This document shows, piece by piece, positions 9,114 through 20,700 of a stretch of DNA of 23,534 bases (the first letter of the stretch is position 1; each line of letters opens with the position of its first letter). This DNA is from Lingula anatina. Its lineage: Eukaryota; Brachiopoda; Lingulata; Lingulida; Lingulidae. Where the stretch lies: NCBI RefSeq assembly GCF_001039355.2, contig NW_019775291.1:155143-178676 (forward strand), given 5' to 3'. A model generated the notes under the pieces. It saw nothing but the letters and a program-made list of their open reading frames with translations. It did not search any database and was not told the DNA's origin. The translations under genes were made by a program, and so were the position numbers.

Positions 9114-10020
9114 AAATCAAGATCGAGCTGGCAAACCTGAAATCTAGAACCTAGGGTAGCTATGTAAAGCATGTGCAACGTGTGTAAGTCACTGTGTTAT
9201 AATGGAGAAGTAGTACTCCTCAAGATTCGATTTCCAGCCTAAATATTCATCACAATTTTGGTTTTTGTCGAAGCCGAATTCAGTACGGAATGTCCATGTT
9301 TTGGAATATGTTGAGTTATTAGTTGTTAATGCCCGCGAGACTATAATTTGGGTTTAACTGTAGGTGCAAGTAGGCCTTTATTTTTGCTGTGCTGTGCTTA
9401 GAGGAAATTGTAAGATCTCAACGTTGTGTTGACCATCCCACTATTTATTATCATGGGTATAAGCCATGTTTATAAAAACACTTGTTCACATTATCTTCAC
9501 CTACTCGAAACATAAATTAAACTCGTCACAATCGCATATCAAATGGATCGCACTTATTGCGCTAGGAATGCGGCGCAGCTACCGCAATCAAAGAACTCCC
9601 AATATCTTGTACAGGTGACGTTATGCTCACCGCGATAATAATAGCACAGACCAGAATGATTTCATAGGCGTAAAAGCGTAACAACAATACATGAAGTAAA
9701 AAAAAAAAAAATTGAAACTCCCAGTTAAATTAATTTTTGCTTTAAAAAGAACAATATGTGCACATTGCCTCTATGGAAATGTGCTGTCACCGTTCTGTCA
9801 CCGTCCTAGATGACTTCCGGAGTCCCAGCCTGGATGACACCTTGCTATCATGCTACGTGAATTATATATGCTTAGCTGTTAAATAACAAAATCTTCATTT
9901 ATTCATTGTCAAGAAAGATCGACATGGCGACAACGTGTAACCTGAATCCTTTTAATTCAATTTTCTTCTGATGTATGAACTTCAATGTCTAACTTTCTTA
10001 AATTAACAAGAATCTGTACT
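9114..10020. other. Unassigned sequence
   Basis: No gene or repeat family recognised. A 13-base A-run lies near 9699-9711. A TTCGATT near 9225 looks like part of a tRNA B box, but no cloverleaf can be drawn around it. Confidence 0.5.
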
Positions 10021-10023
10021 TAC

Positions 10024-10280
10024 ACACTGTAAAAACAGTGTTTAGCATTTAAATACACACAAGATACGCTAAGCACCTATACGCATTTAGAAATATGTGT
10101 AAAAGTTAAGCACGTATAGCTTTTCAAGCGTTTAACAGAAGAAAAAGCTAGACACGCTGGCAGTGTTACACGTTTAGCTATGTGTGTAGCTTCACCGGCA
10201 TATGAATCTATAATAAGTCTATCACAAGCTAAGCACATTGGCTAAGCACTTCCCCTGCTAAGCGCGTGAGGCTGCTAAAC
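10024..10280. repeat. Sequence rich in CTAAGCA and TTTAGC motifs, possible MITE
   Basis: Starts with a hairpin, ACACTGT-AAAA-ACAGTGT at 10024-10041, followed by GTTTAGCATTT. About nine further CTAAGC, TTAAGC, TTTAGC or GCTAAA motifs on both strands follow to GCTGCTAAAC near 10280, which is partly inverted relative to GTTTAGCAT. The motif clustering is clear; calling it one mobile element is an inference. Confidence 0.4.
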
Positions 10281-10334
10281 ATAAGGAGCTGCTATAGGTG
10301 TGGAACTGTTAAGGTAGATCGGTCGTTACATGTT

Positions 10335-10612
10335 CTAACGTTCGAATTTTTAACAATATTTTTTTTTTGGTTTGAAGAGACACCCAAGTACATTAAAAAT
10401 TTGCAAAAAAAAAAAAAAATTGGGGGTCCCGACCAGACAGGAGAACTACGCTCAAATGTGTTACACCCTGCATATCGCACTAGTCCCCATTCAAATCAAT
10501 GGAAAAATTGGTGTTTTTTCACTAAAGCATTATTTTTATGGTTTTTTAACGTTCGAATTTTTAATTTTTAATTTTTTTTATGTAAAGAGGCATCCAAGTA
10601 CATTTAAATTTT

Positions 10613-10655
<43 letters not shown>

Positions 10656-10860
10656 GGGTCACCGACCAAATAAGAGAACTACGCCAAGTTGAAGTGAATT
10701 ACACCCTGCGTGACGCACTAGTCCCCCTTCAAATCAATGGGAAAATGGGCGTTTATTCACTAAAAAGTTATTTTTTATGATTTTCAAACGTTTGAACTTT
10801 TATTTTTGGTTTGTGTGGAGAAACATCCAAGTACATTTAAAACTTTCATTATGTTTTTAA
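10335..10860. repeat. Tandem repeat of 211-239 bp, about 2.3 copies, with A-runs
   Basis: The landmark CGTTCGAATTTT recurs at about 10339, 10550 and (as CGTTTGAACTTTT) 10789. Each unit continues with CATCCAAGTACATTTAAA or a variant, TTTGC plus an A-run, TTGGGG, GAACTACGC, TTACACCCTGC, CACTAGTCCCC and TTCAAATCAATGG. The A-runs are 15 bases (10405-10419) and 38 bases (10615-10652). Long minus- or plus-strand frames here are poly-lysine artefacts. Confidence 0.85.
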
Positions 10861-11310
10861 AACAGTTTAAGTGAGTATACTAGCTACATGTATTTTCAGA
10901 TTTGTCATACTGATGCGAAGGTGTAAGTCATTAACTTCACAACAGATTTATTGAAGAGGGAAATATGTCATGCATGTGAAAATAGTTTATTGCCGTTGTT
11001 ATTTATTTATGTAATGAATATAATATGAATGTTACTTTTTGCCCCCCCCCCCTTAAAAATGGAAATCAGCACACAGAAAAATCTCATCAATGAGATGTGC
11101 CAATATTCGTGCGATTTCAGCCGAATCCCACGAATATCCGTAACACTATCGCACCTGTATCGTAACTGAATCGTAGAGCGTGTCGAAATAGACCAGCAAA
11201 TTGGCAAAACCTCACGAACCTTCACGAATCCTGAAATTTGTTAATTCCTGGCGTTTCGTGAGATTCGTGGTCTGTGTGAAATAGGAGCATTACCAAACTG
11301 CAGCGTTCAG
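10861..11310. other. Unassigned sequence
   Basis: No gene found. It holds a C-run at 11041-11052 and a cluster of CACGAA and CGAAT motifs on both strands (about 11110-11270), possibly the remains of a small element. Confidence 0.4.
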
Positions 11311-11320
11311 TACCTTTTTT

Positions 11321-11435
11321 TGGAACCCCACGCCAAAGGTTAGGGTAGGGGGAGGTCAGCTTTGCATCCGCGGGCCCCCCCCCCCCCCCCCACCACCCAT
11401 CAAATAATCCTGGATCAAATAATCCTGGATCCCTG
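11321..11435. repeat. GC-rich dispersed repeat, copy 2, with a 15-bp duplication
   Basis: Same motif order as 1448-1530, with a much longer C-run (about 11376-11390). A 15-bp unit, CAAATAATCCTGGAT, is directly repeated at 11401-11430. Confidence 0.55.
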
Positions 11436-11615
11436 GATGAAAGATAGCAAGGGAGCATTACCCATAAAATTCATTCAGCGCACAAACTCTAGTGTAAAAC
11501 TGTAAAACCCACGTTTCATGCGCAAGATGAAAAAATAATGACACATATATCATAAAGCAATCCTTTTCTGGTGAAATCTTCTTACAGAGCCGTCTTTCTA
11601 CTACTCCATCGAACC

Positions 11616-11708
11616 ATGGATCTCATTCGTGCTGTGTTAAGTGATGATACTGGCGAGGTGAAGCGACTGCTGCGTGATGGGAATTATGATGTAAACGGAA
11701 AGTATTTG
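11616..11708 (+). CDS. Exon 1: start codon and first ankyrin half-cap
   Basis: Thirty-one codons beginning MDLIRAVLSDDTGEVKRLLR, a helical N-cap ankyrin repeat ending in DVNGKYL. Donor GTACGT follows; the next exon continues it as YGLTPLHLAA, the expected repeat boundary. The frame is open upstream to 11571, but the ATG at 11616 has the better context. TTCTTACAG at about 11579-11587 could be the acceptor of a 5' UTR intron, so the promoter may lie further upstream. Intron 1 is 2676 bp. Confidence 0.75.
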
Positions 11709-14700
11709 GTACGTACTGTTTCTGTATTTCACTACATTGTAGATTATGTCTATCGATCATAAGGATGCATTCATAAATACACGTATATCTTTTCTATAAA
11801 TACATATTCAGGTTCTATAAATAACTATATGTTCTACCTCTAGGCTTCACTGTCACTTCTTTTCACAAGACACGCAATAGATCATTTTTTTAATGGGGCC
11901 TGGCTTCCTGGCTCAAATGTAAAATAGGTTGGAGACCATAGATTTGATTTTAGGGTGAAGATCTTTCACAGTTTTCCATAGTAGTAGCTTCACATAGAAA
12001 TCGCAAAATTTTCTGTAGTCTAGGTGTTCCTTATTATTATTATTATTATTATTATTTGATAGCATTTCCATCAAATGTATTTTGATGGTGTCCTAGTTTC
12101 GTATAGGAAATCTGGCATGCGTCGAAGCAGTGGGATCATCAATATTTCCGTTTTGCTGTTTTTACATGTATCATTAATTTGTTCTTTGCAATCCAAACCC
12201 TGCGGTTAGAAATACTGCTTTTCATTTTCAGTAAAAAAAAAATCACAATTCTTGATGTCACAGGGAGTACACAGCTGAGTATCGTCAGCGTATATGTGTG
12301 AAAGTGAATTCTGTGTAATCAATGACCATCAGGTATCTGGTGGAGCATAAACATCGCGGTCTTTCCCGAAATATGCTCTCAATGAACTAATAACAACAGC
12401 ATTTATCCATTTTTTGCGCATCCTTTTGTCTTGCTTTTCCTTATAATCTTCTTCCTACGCAGGAAACAAACCTTATCCTCCAGAAAGCAATTTTACTAGC
12501 CCAGGCAATCCACTCCGACACCTGAGACGTATGTATTCTTGTACAGTTGGAATTTCAAACGATTCCACACCTTTAGCAACGCTTGTTATGCATGTATCTT
12601 GTAGGATCCATTGTTATATGAGAGGAAGTCCTCCACGATAGAGTCTTCTTCGATATGCCACTCGTCTGTACATATAAGCTTTAACCTAGGATGTGACCCA
12701 AGACCCCAATCGGGGTCAATTTAACCCTAGCCGTCATAACTAGTCTCAGATTATCTAAAGCATTTGCAGTGGAGAGCGTGGAAGGCGGGTGACGCACTTC
12801 CGCACTGCTTTTGATTAAGCTACTCTTAAAACCGGTCGTGCGCGCTTCTAGGAGCGGTTTGCGTGCAAAAAAAAATGGCCAAGTAGAAAGATACACGCAC
12901 CTGGAACGTACTTTTTTGGTGGACGTAAACACGACGCAAAGCACGCAGCCCGAAAACTGGGCCAGTTTTTCGCTACGACCTGTCTGCGACAATTAGAACG
13001 CCTGGAGCACGCTCGCAGCACGCAAGACAAAAGTACTGAGTAAGTGCGCTAGGCGTGCGTGTAACGCATGAAAGGCATGCAAAAATTCCGGGGTATTTTA
13101 CCACGAAGCCGATGTACTAACCATGCAAGAGACTCGTACGTTCAACTTGCTTTCAATGTACGTGTTAACAAAAAAGCGCGCTTCCTCCGTGGTGCGTTTT
13201 GAGTTTTGAGTGCTTCTACCGTACTTGTGAATTGCGTCACACAAAGACCACGCACTTGACCAGCACGATATAAGTGCGTCACAAGTACTTGCTTATAGGT
13301 GCATCGTGCGCCTATATCACAGCTGATACGAACAGTCTGCTCTCAGTTTGGAATTGCCGTTTTGAAAGCCAAAACAGTGAACGACAGGAGACTCGGTGCT
13401 CCCTTTTATATTATTTTGATTATCCCCGTGTTCCACCAATTTGACGCACTAGTGTCGTTCTTAACACTTCCGTGCTCATTACGTTTCTCTTACGTTTCTC
13501 TAACTTCGTAAGTACGATTTCTGAAAACGTACGCCTCACTTGCAATACACGTACGATTATCTCACTCACTGTGTGCGACACAAGTACAAATCGTACGTGC
13601 TCCTTACTTCTTCCTACCTTCAAAAATAGGCGTACAGACCTCTTGCGTTTAGAGCACGACACACCTAATCATAAAGGACTTAATACTTACGTCCGCTGCG
13701 ATTAAATGTTCATCCTCCGACAACGCTACGCCTGACAAGAACTCCGAGGACTCACGATCTCTAAGCACGCACGACGGGTTGTAAGAGAGACTTTAAGTTT
13801 GGAAGTTTTGAGGGCGTGCGCCGTACTAACACGCTGGTGGCACTTGCTTCTTCATTGCTTACGCGTGCGTCTTAGATCAAAGTTTTTCTTCACACGGTAA
13901 TCCCCCAGTCTCATTTGCGGACATCTTGCAAACTTCTTGATAGAGGAGCAGATTATCCTAATAGTTTTTTTTTTCTTTTCTTTTTTTTTATTTAGCCTAT
14001 ATGCAAACGAACCTTGTGGTCAAAGCGCACCCTCCTTTTGACTGTTACAGAGTATTCGTAGTAGAATTCGTGGTATTTATGTCCTAAATACTAACGAACT
14101 TTACATGTACCTACAAGTTATATCACCCTGTGCGGAACCTTGGTAGGCTACATGTATACCGCTATTCTTATTAGTAGCTATGGGCTGTTAGTAATTACGC
14201 CCAAACAAATAACGCAAATAATGGTCAGAGAGTATTAATAACAGATGATGACCATAAGCTGACCGCAGAAGATGGAGTCGGAATAATACTTAATTTTGCA
14301 AAGATTACTAAAATAGTGAGATGATATGATAATAATCCAGTAAATAAACCTAAGTATGATATGATATTGTTTTGATTTCACCAGTATGGATTGACTCCTC
14401 TGCACCTGGCAGCGCAGACAAGCAATGCAGATATGGTGAAACTATTCTTGGACAGCGGGGCTGACGTTAATGCCGAGGACTGGGTAAGACGCATGCGTGT
14501 GACTTAAGCCCCCATTTCCGTTCGTGCGATATTTATGTATATGTAAAATTAATTATATTAATATCGATATAGGAGTTTCAGATTATGCAGTTTAATGCTA
14601 CAGATAATCCAACCAGTGTATTTTCCACAAAAACCGCCTAGAATATTCCATTGTTTTGTGTATGTATGGTGTAGGCCTATTGTGTTAGCGAGTTGGGTAA

Positions 14701-17700
14701 TACGGGTATGTATTTTTCCTTTCTTTAACTATGATGTATTCAAACCAGGGACAGATATTTAACTTTTTTCATTTCACCGTTTTTGAAGTCAGTTGCCAGT
14801 TAGAACAAATCGTCTATTTTTGATATAGGCTACTAGTACTTGAGACACATATTGCAATACATGCACAACATGCATAGGCCACATACTCGGCATTTTGTTA
14901 AACAGATGGTGTGTTAAGACAAGTATTATTCAAATTAACATAATAATTATTTTTTGAATCTCTTTTTTTATTTATGACATGTATTCAGAACGTTTTACCT
15001 TTCTGATGTTTTTTTTATTTTTTATTTATTTATTTATTTATTTATTTATTTTGTCTCAGAGCTATAGATATCAAATAAACAAATAAAATGTGAGGAAAGA
15101 TGACATGATATGGTCATTTGTTGTTACCAGACTGGCAGAACTCCTGTATATGATGCAGCATATAAAGGTCATGAAGACATGGTAAAGCTTTTCATAAGGC
15201 TGATCATTTGTTGTTTCCAGGGTGGCAGTACTCTTTTACATTGGGCAGAAGATGGAGGCCATGAAGACATCGTGAAGCTTCACCTGGAGCGTGGAGCTGA
15301 TCCTAATATCACCAATGAGGTTTGTGAAACATACATGTACTGTTGTATAAATTAACGTGGACTTTGTCGGCTGGTTTTATAAACATCAGGAGGGTATACA
15401 TGCACTTCCACTGTTTTGTCATAAACGATCCATGAGTTTGTTTAATTGATTACTTTTTATCTGGTTATAATGAGTGAATACAATGTAAAGAAAGAAAACA
15501 TGGGACCGGTGTTACACGTAAACAGTTAGGTGCAAGTTAATCCATTTTCTTTCCTTTCATACATGTACAATATATGAATGACATGTGAAGAAAGACAACA
15601 TCTTATATTATCATTATGGTGCTTGTTTATTGTTACCAGGGTGGTAGAACCCCATTACATGAGGCAATGCGTCAGGGCCCTGGAGACATCGTGAAGCTTC
15701 TCCTGGAGCATGGAGCTGATCCTAATATCACCGATGAGGTTTGTGGCACGTACATGTATTGTTATATAAATAAATTTCCGTGGACTTTGTCGGCTGGTTT
15801 GATAAACATCAGGAGGGTATACATGTACTTCCACTGTTTTGTCATAAACTATCCAACAGTTTGTTTAATTGATTACTTTTTATCTGGTTATAATAAGTGC
15901 ATACAATGTAAAGAAAGAGAACATGGGACCGGTGTTACACGTAAACAGTTAGGTGCAAGTTAATCCATTTTCTTTCCTTACGTACATGTACAATATATGA
16001 ATGATATGTGAAGAAAGACAACATCGGATGTTATCATTATGGAGATTATTTATTGTTACCAGTGGGGCAGAACACCATTACATGAGGCAGTAGGCCATGG
16101 AGACATCGTGAAGCTTCTCCTGGAGCATGGAGCTGATCCTAATATCAAGCATATGGTTTGTGGACACATAATACTATATACACAAAATGCCCTTAGTTGG
16201 TTGGTAACATACATGTACACTGGATTTTGCTGAATAGATGATTCATTATACAATGTTTAGAATAATTAATTATTGTTTATTTTATTTTATTATATAATTA
16301 CCGTTTAAACATTATATATACAATGTAAATACAATGTAAATAAAGTCAGCATAGGACATCATAATGCAAACAGTAAAGTTCGGATTAATATCTCTTTATT
16401 TAAGCGCTGTATGGTTTCTTCTTATTTAGGTTATTTGCTCACATTTGCAAAGTTAGGTGCAAATTATTTCCTTTCCTTTCCTTGCATTAATAAATTTCGT
16501 TATTAGATTATTTGTTAACATTTTTCCTGTAAGCATTTGACTGCTGATACATTGAGCACTTTAGGCTGTTCTTTGTGAACGTTAGTTAGTCCAACACAGA
16601 AATAAATTAAACAAATAAAATGTGAAGACATACAACATGATATGATATCGTTATGCATACATTTATTGATAATTTTTTGTTACCAGGGTGGCAGAACTCC
16701 TTTACATCATGCAGCGCATGGGGGCTGTAAAGACATCGTGAAGCTTCTCTTGGAGCGTGGAGCTGATCCTAATATCACGGATAAGGTATATGACACATAA
16801 TGTTATATGGACAACATACCCTTGGTTTTGTCGGACGGATGACTGGTTGGAGAGATGGTGCAGTGTTTAGAATAATTAATTAAATTTGTTTATTTTCTTT
16901 TATTATATAATTACCGTTTAAAAATTATATATACAATGTAAATACAATGTAAATAAAGACAGCATGGGACATCATAATGCAAACAGTAAAGTACGGATTA
17001 ATATCTCTTTATTTAAGCGCTGTACGGTTTCTCCTTATTTAGGTTATTTGTTCACATTTGCAAAGTAACCATTTCAGTACTGAATGTAAACGTTTATTAT
17101 TTCATCTCTGTGTTACTTTATCAGCAGACACATACATGTACAATATATGAATGATATGTGAAGAAAGACATCATAGGATATTATCATAATAGAGATTATC
17201 TATTGTTACCAGGATGGCAGAACCGCATTACATCGGGCAGCATTTAGAGGCCATGAAGACAACGTAAAGCTGCATTAATAAATTTCGTTATTAGATTATT
17301 TGTTAACATTTGTCCTGTAAGCATTTGACTGCTGATACATTGAGCACTTTAGGTTGTTCTATGTGAACGTTAGTTAATCCAACACAGAAATAAATTAAAC
17401 AAATAAAATGTGAAGACATACAACATGATATGATATCGTTATGCATACATTTATTGTTACCAGGATGGTGAGACGCCTTTATATAAGGCAGTGTATAAAG
17501 GACATGAAGGCATCGTGAAGCTTCTCCTGGAGCATAGAGCTGATCCTAATATCACGGATAAGGTAAGTGAGACATAATGTTATATAGACAAAAATGACCT
17601 GGAGCAAGGTGGTTGCTTTAACACTTTAAAATTGGTATATATACTTCAGCTTTTTTATTTAAATGAATGATGTTTTACTTTACTCTTATTTGGGTATCAT

Positions 17701-20700
17701 AATAAATTTAATGCAGTATAAATAAAGGCCGCATGGGACGGGACATCACATGCAAACAGCAAAGTATACATAATTATCTCTATATGCAGACGCTAGGATT
17801 TCGCTTTTCTTGGATTATTTGGTTATGTTTGCACAGTGCTGAATACAAACTTTTGTTGTTTTATCTCGGTGTTAATCTTATTACACAAATTATATGAATA
17901 AAACGTAGAGAAAGGCAATACGATATGATATCATTATACTGATCATTCTTTGTTACCAGGGTGGCAGAACTCCTTTACATCATGCGGCGCATGGGGGCTG
18001 TAAAGACATCGTGAAGCTTCTCTTGGAGCGTGGAGCTGATCCAAATATCACGGATAAGGTATATGACACATAATGTTATATGGACAACATACCCTTGGTT
18101 TTGTCGGACGGATGAATGGTGCAGTTGAACAATGCTTAGAATAATTGATTAAATTAGTTATTTTTATTTGATTACATTATCATTGTTTATGCATAAAAGG
18201 AAAAGTAAGCCAATAGTCGTAACTGCACTGATATACAGACTTGACATTTAATATGGAATATTTCAGTTTCGAATGTATGCCTAGATGAAAATGCGTTTTT
18301 TTTTTCACAAACTCCGATCTCATATAAGATATGTGAATGGAGAAGTGTGTAGTCGGGTGTGTCGCTACCAATTAACTGATTAAAAGGTTTGTTGCGCTGC
18401 TGCATTATGTTATTTGCAGTGATTTAATTGGGTAGTGCTCCTTTGGGCAGGTCAAAGCTTGGCTTTGGCAAAGCATGGTTCCGTCAAAAAAGTATCCATA
18501 TGTCGGCAACTACTGCATAGAAGAATTTGAAATTTTGCATGCAAGTGGGCGGGTTTGCAGTGTGTAAGATGAGCCATGCAGTGCTTTACAAGTTTGTTAA
18601 TCTGTGGCAGAATGGCGCGAAAAGGGCAGGCATTACCAGACAGGTAATTGCGCCAAACGAAACGGTCCACACAGTTTTATAGAGTAATGGCCAAACTGAT
18701 GTACCCACACAGAGGCCACACCCAATGTATTGAAATCTTACCACCAGGGTACAGGACCCACTGTCTTTCGGGATATGCTGTTGCAACTAAACAAAAACCA
18801 CCAAGTCCGTTCAGAATGAGGGGTAAATTACCACCAAAATGCATTTTTCAAGGCCCTTAGCGAACACCAAACTGGTTTTAGCAGGTTAGAATACCAAACG
18901 ACCTCCGAGGAACCCCCCGTAAACAGCAAAACATCGTTGTATGTTTCTCTATTGAATTGGGTACCTTGACTGTTTCTGGGTCGAACACTGAAATCTCGTG
19001 GCTTTCTTTATTGAGGTCAGATTTCACCTGTACCGCTCAACTAGTCAAAACAGAGTTTACAGACATCCAGAAGAGGCCATTGACGAAGCGTGTGCCGCTT
19101 CTAAAGTGACTAAGGTCATTAACATCGTCAGTATTTGGAGTGGATACCACATTGGTGCCAAAACACCAATGGTAGTCATCGACGAAAACCTGAACCAGAT
19201 GAAATAAAGAAATAGTCGGGGAAACACTTTGCTTTCATTTGATAGGGGACAACTTAGGAACAATTTTAGGTTGCACGGTGAGATTGCCAGTTCACACAGA
19301 GCACTTTTAATAGCAGTTTACTTACAGAACCAAGGGAATAAGCAGCTACCTTGGTCATCAAAATCGCCATATTTGAACCACATAGACAATATGTGGGTAG
19401 GCCATTACTCTCCGAATCAATGGCTTACATGTCCTACAACAAAACTGGACCAAACTGGGCAGATTTTGACCGATGCCTGGAATGTTATTCCAGATTGAAC
19501 TTTAAAAACCTATCCCAAGGAATGCCGTGCCACTTGAGAGCGCTGGTAGCAGCCAGAAGAAGTCAGGCGTAACAGCGACCGTTACTGTGACTAGACACTG
19601 ACATGAGGGTCCTTTGTGGAGCGTTTAACTCCTTTACAGACAATAATTTGGAAAATATGGAGGTCCAAAATATCCCTTTTAATGGTTGTCGTATGACATA
19701 GAATAGGCAATGTGTTTTTGTTTGCTTCTCTGGCGAATTCCATTAATGAACTGATGTCACAATGACATCAAAGAGATAGTTAAAAGTTATTAAAACACGA
19801 TTTTAATCCTTATTTTCATTTATCAGTCTGCAAAATAGGAAAAAACTGATTAAAAATGATTTTGAAAAAAATATTCCATATTAAATGTCAAGTCTGTATT
19901 TAATTTACCAAACATGTACATTATGTTCTCTTTTCACATCATTGGGTTATTTGTTTACAGGTACGCTTGCCACTTGTATTTTCTTGTAGTTTTCTTGTTG
20001 GTATTACTTCTACATCACTTATGTTCAAATATTAATATGCCAAATCCTTTTGTCGTGTTTGAATAAAATCTTTAAAAAACATGTATCAATGTGACAAAAC
20101 AGTGTACATTTTATTGATTTGTAGGATAAACTAAAACCATATGACTTGGCTGTAAAGAGGAACCATGAATACATAAAGATAATGCTGCAGAGATTTTCTT
20201 CGCCGTCGATTCAGGTTAGTTTTGTCAAATGACGTGATGATTATTCACTTTAAATCAGGAAGAAGCCTATATGTTATTCCCATTTCTATCATGTCGGGTT
20301 ATTTGGTTGTCACAATCTTTTTTTTTTTTTTTTCTGGTAACCAACGCGCTCTTCAATCTTTAGAAGGTCCAGTCAATCTTGGTCATTTCAGACTCATCTT
20401 CTCCAAAAAGTAATCACTGCAATAAGTGAACAAGTGTACGTGGGAGATATCCGCTTCCTTGCTCGAAAGCAGCTTGGAATACTGAACGCAAAGCTGGAGA
20501 ACATCAGACGTCAGAATCCAAATGATGCACAGGAGGAAGCATTCCAGATTCTGTGGGAGTGGATGAAAACAAAAACAGGGGTGACAGTTCATAACCTTTT
20601 TAAGGCGCTGAAGGACCAACAGTTGAACGAGTGTCTGGGTTAGTAATGTTTAGCATCTGGGTCTATGTTTTGTTTGGACAGATGAGCTTAGACAGACGTG

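Noticed and set aside
9160-9245. tRNA gene or tRNA-derived SINE suggested by GATTCGATTTCC near 9225
   Set aside because: No matching acceptor, D or T stems could be drawn.
10266-10692. Frames of about 100 codons with long lysine or phenylalanine runs
   Set aside because: They are translations of A-runs in the tandem repeat.
12681-13705. Several overlapping frames of 60-103 codons on both strands
   Set aside because: They follow from the GC- and CGTAC-rich composition, which is poor in stops; no domain is visible and they overlap each other in many frames.
20363-20391. Alternative acceptor of exon 12 at 20362, after a better pyrimidine tract
   Set aside because: From the phase-0 exon 11 it runs into TGA within about 22 codons; 20392 keeps the Death domain in frame.
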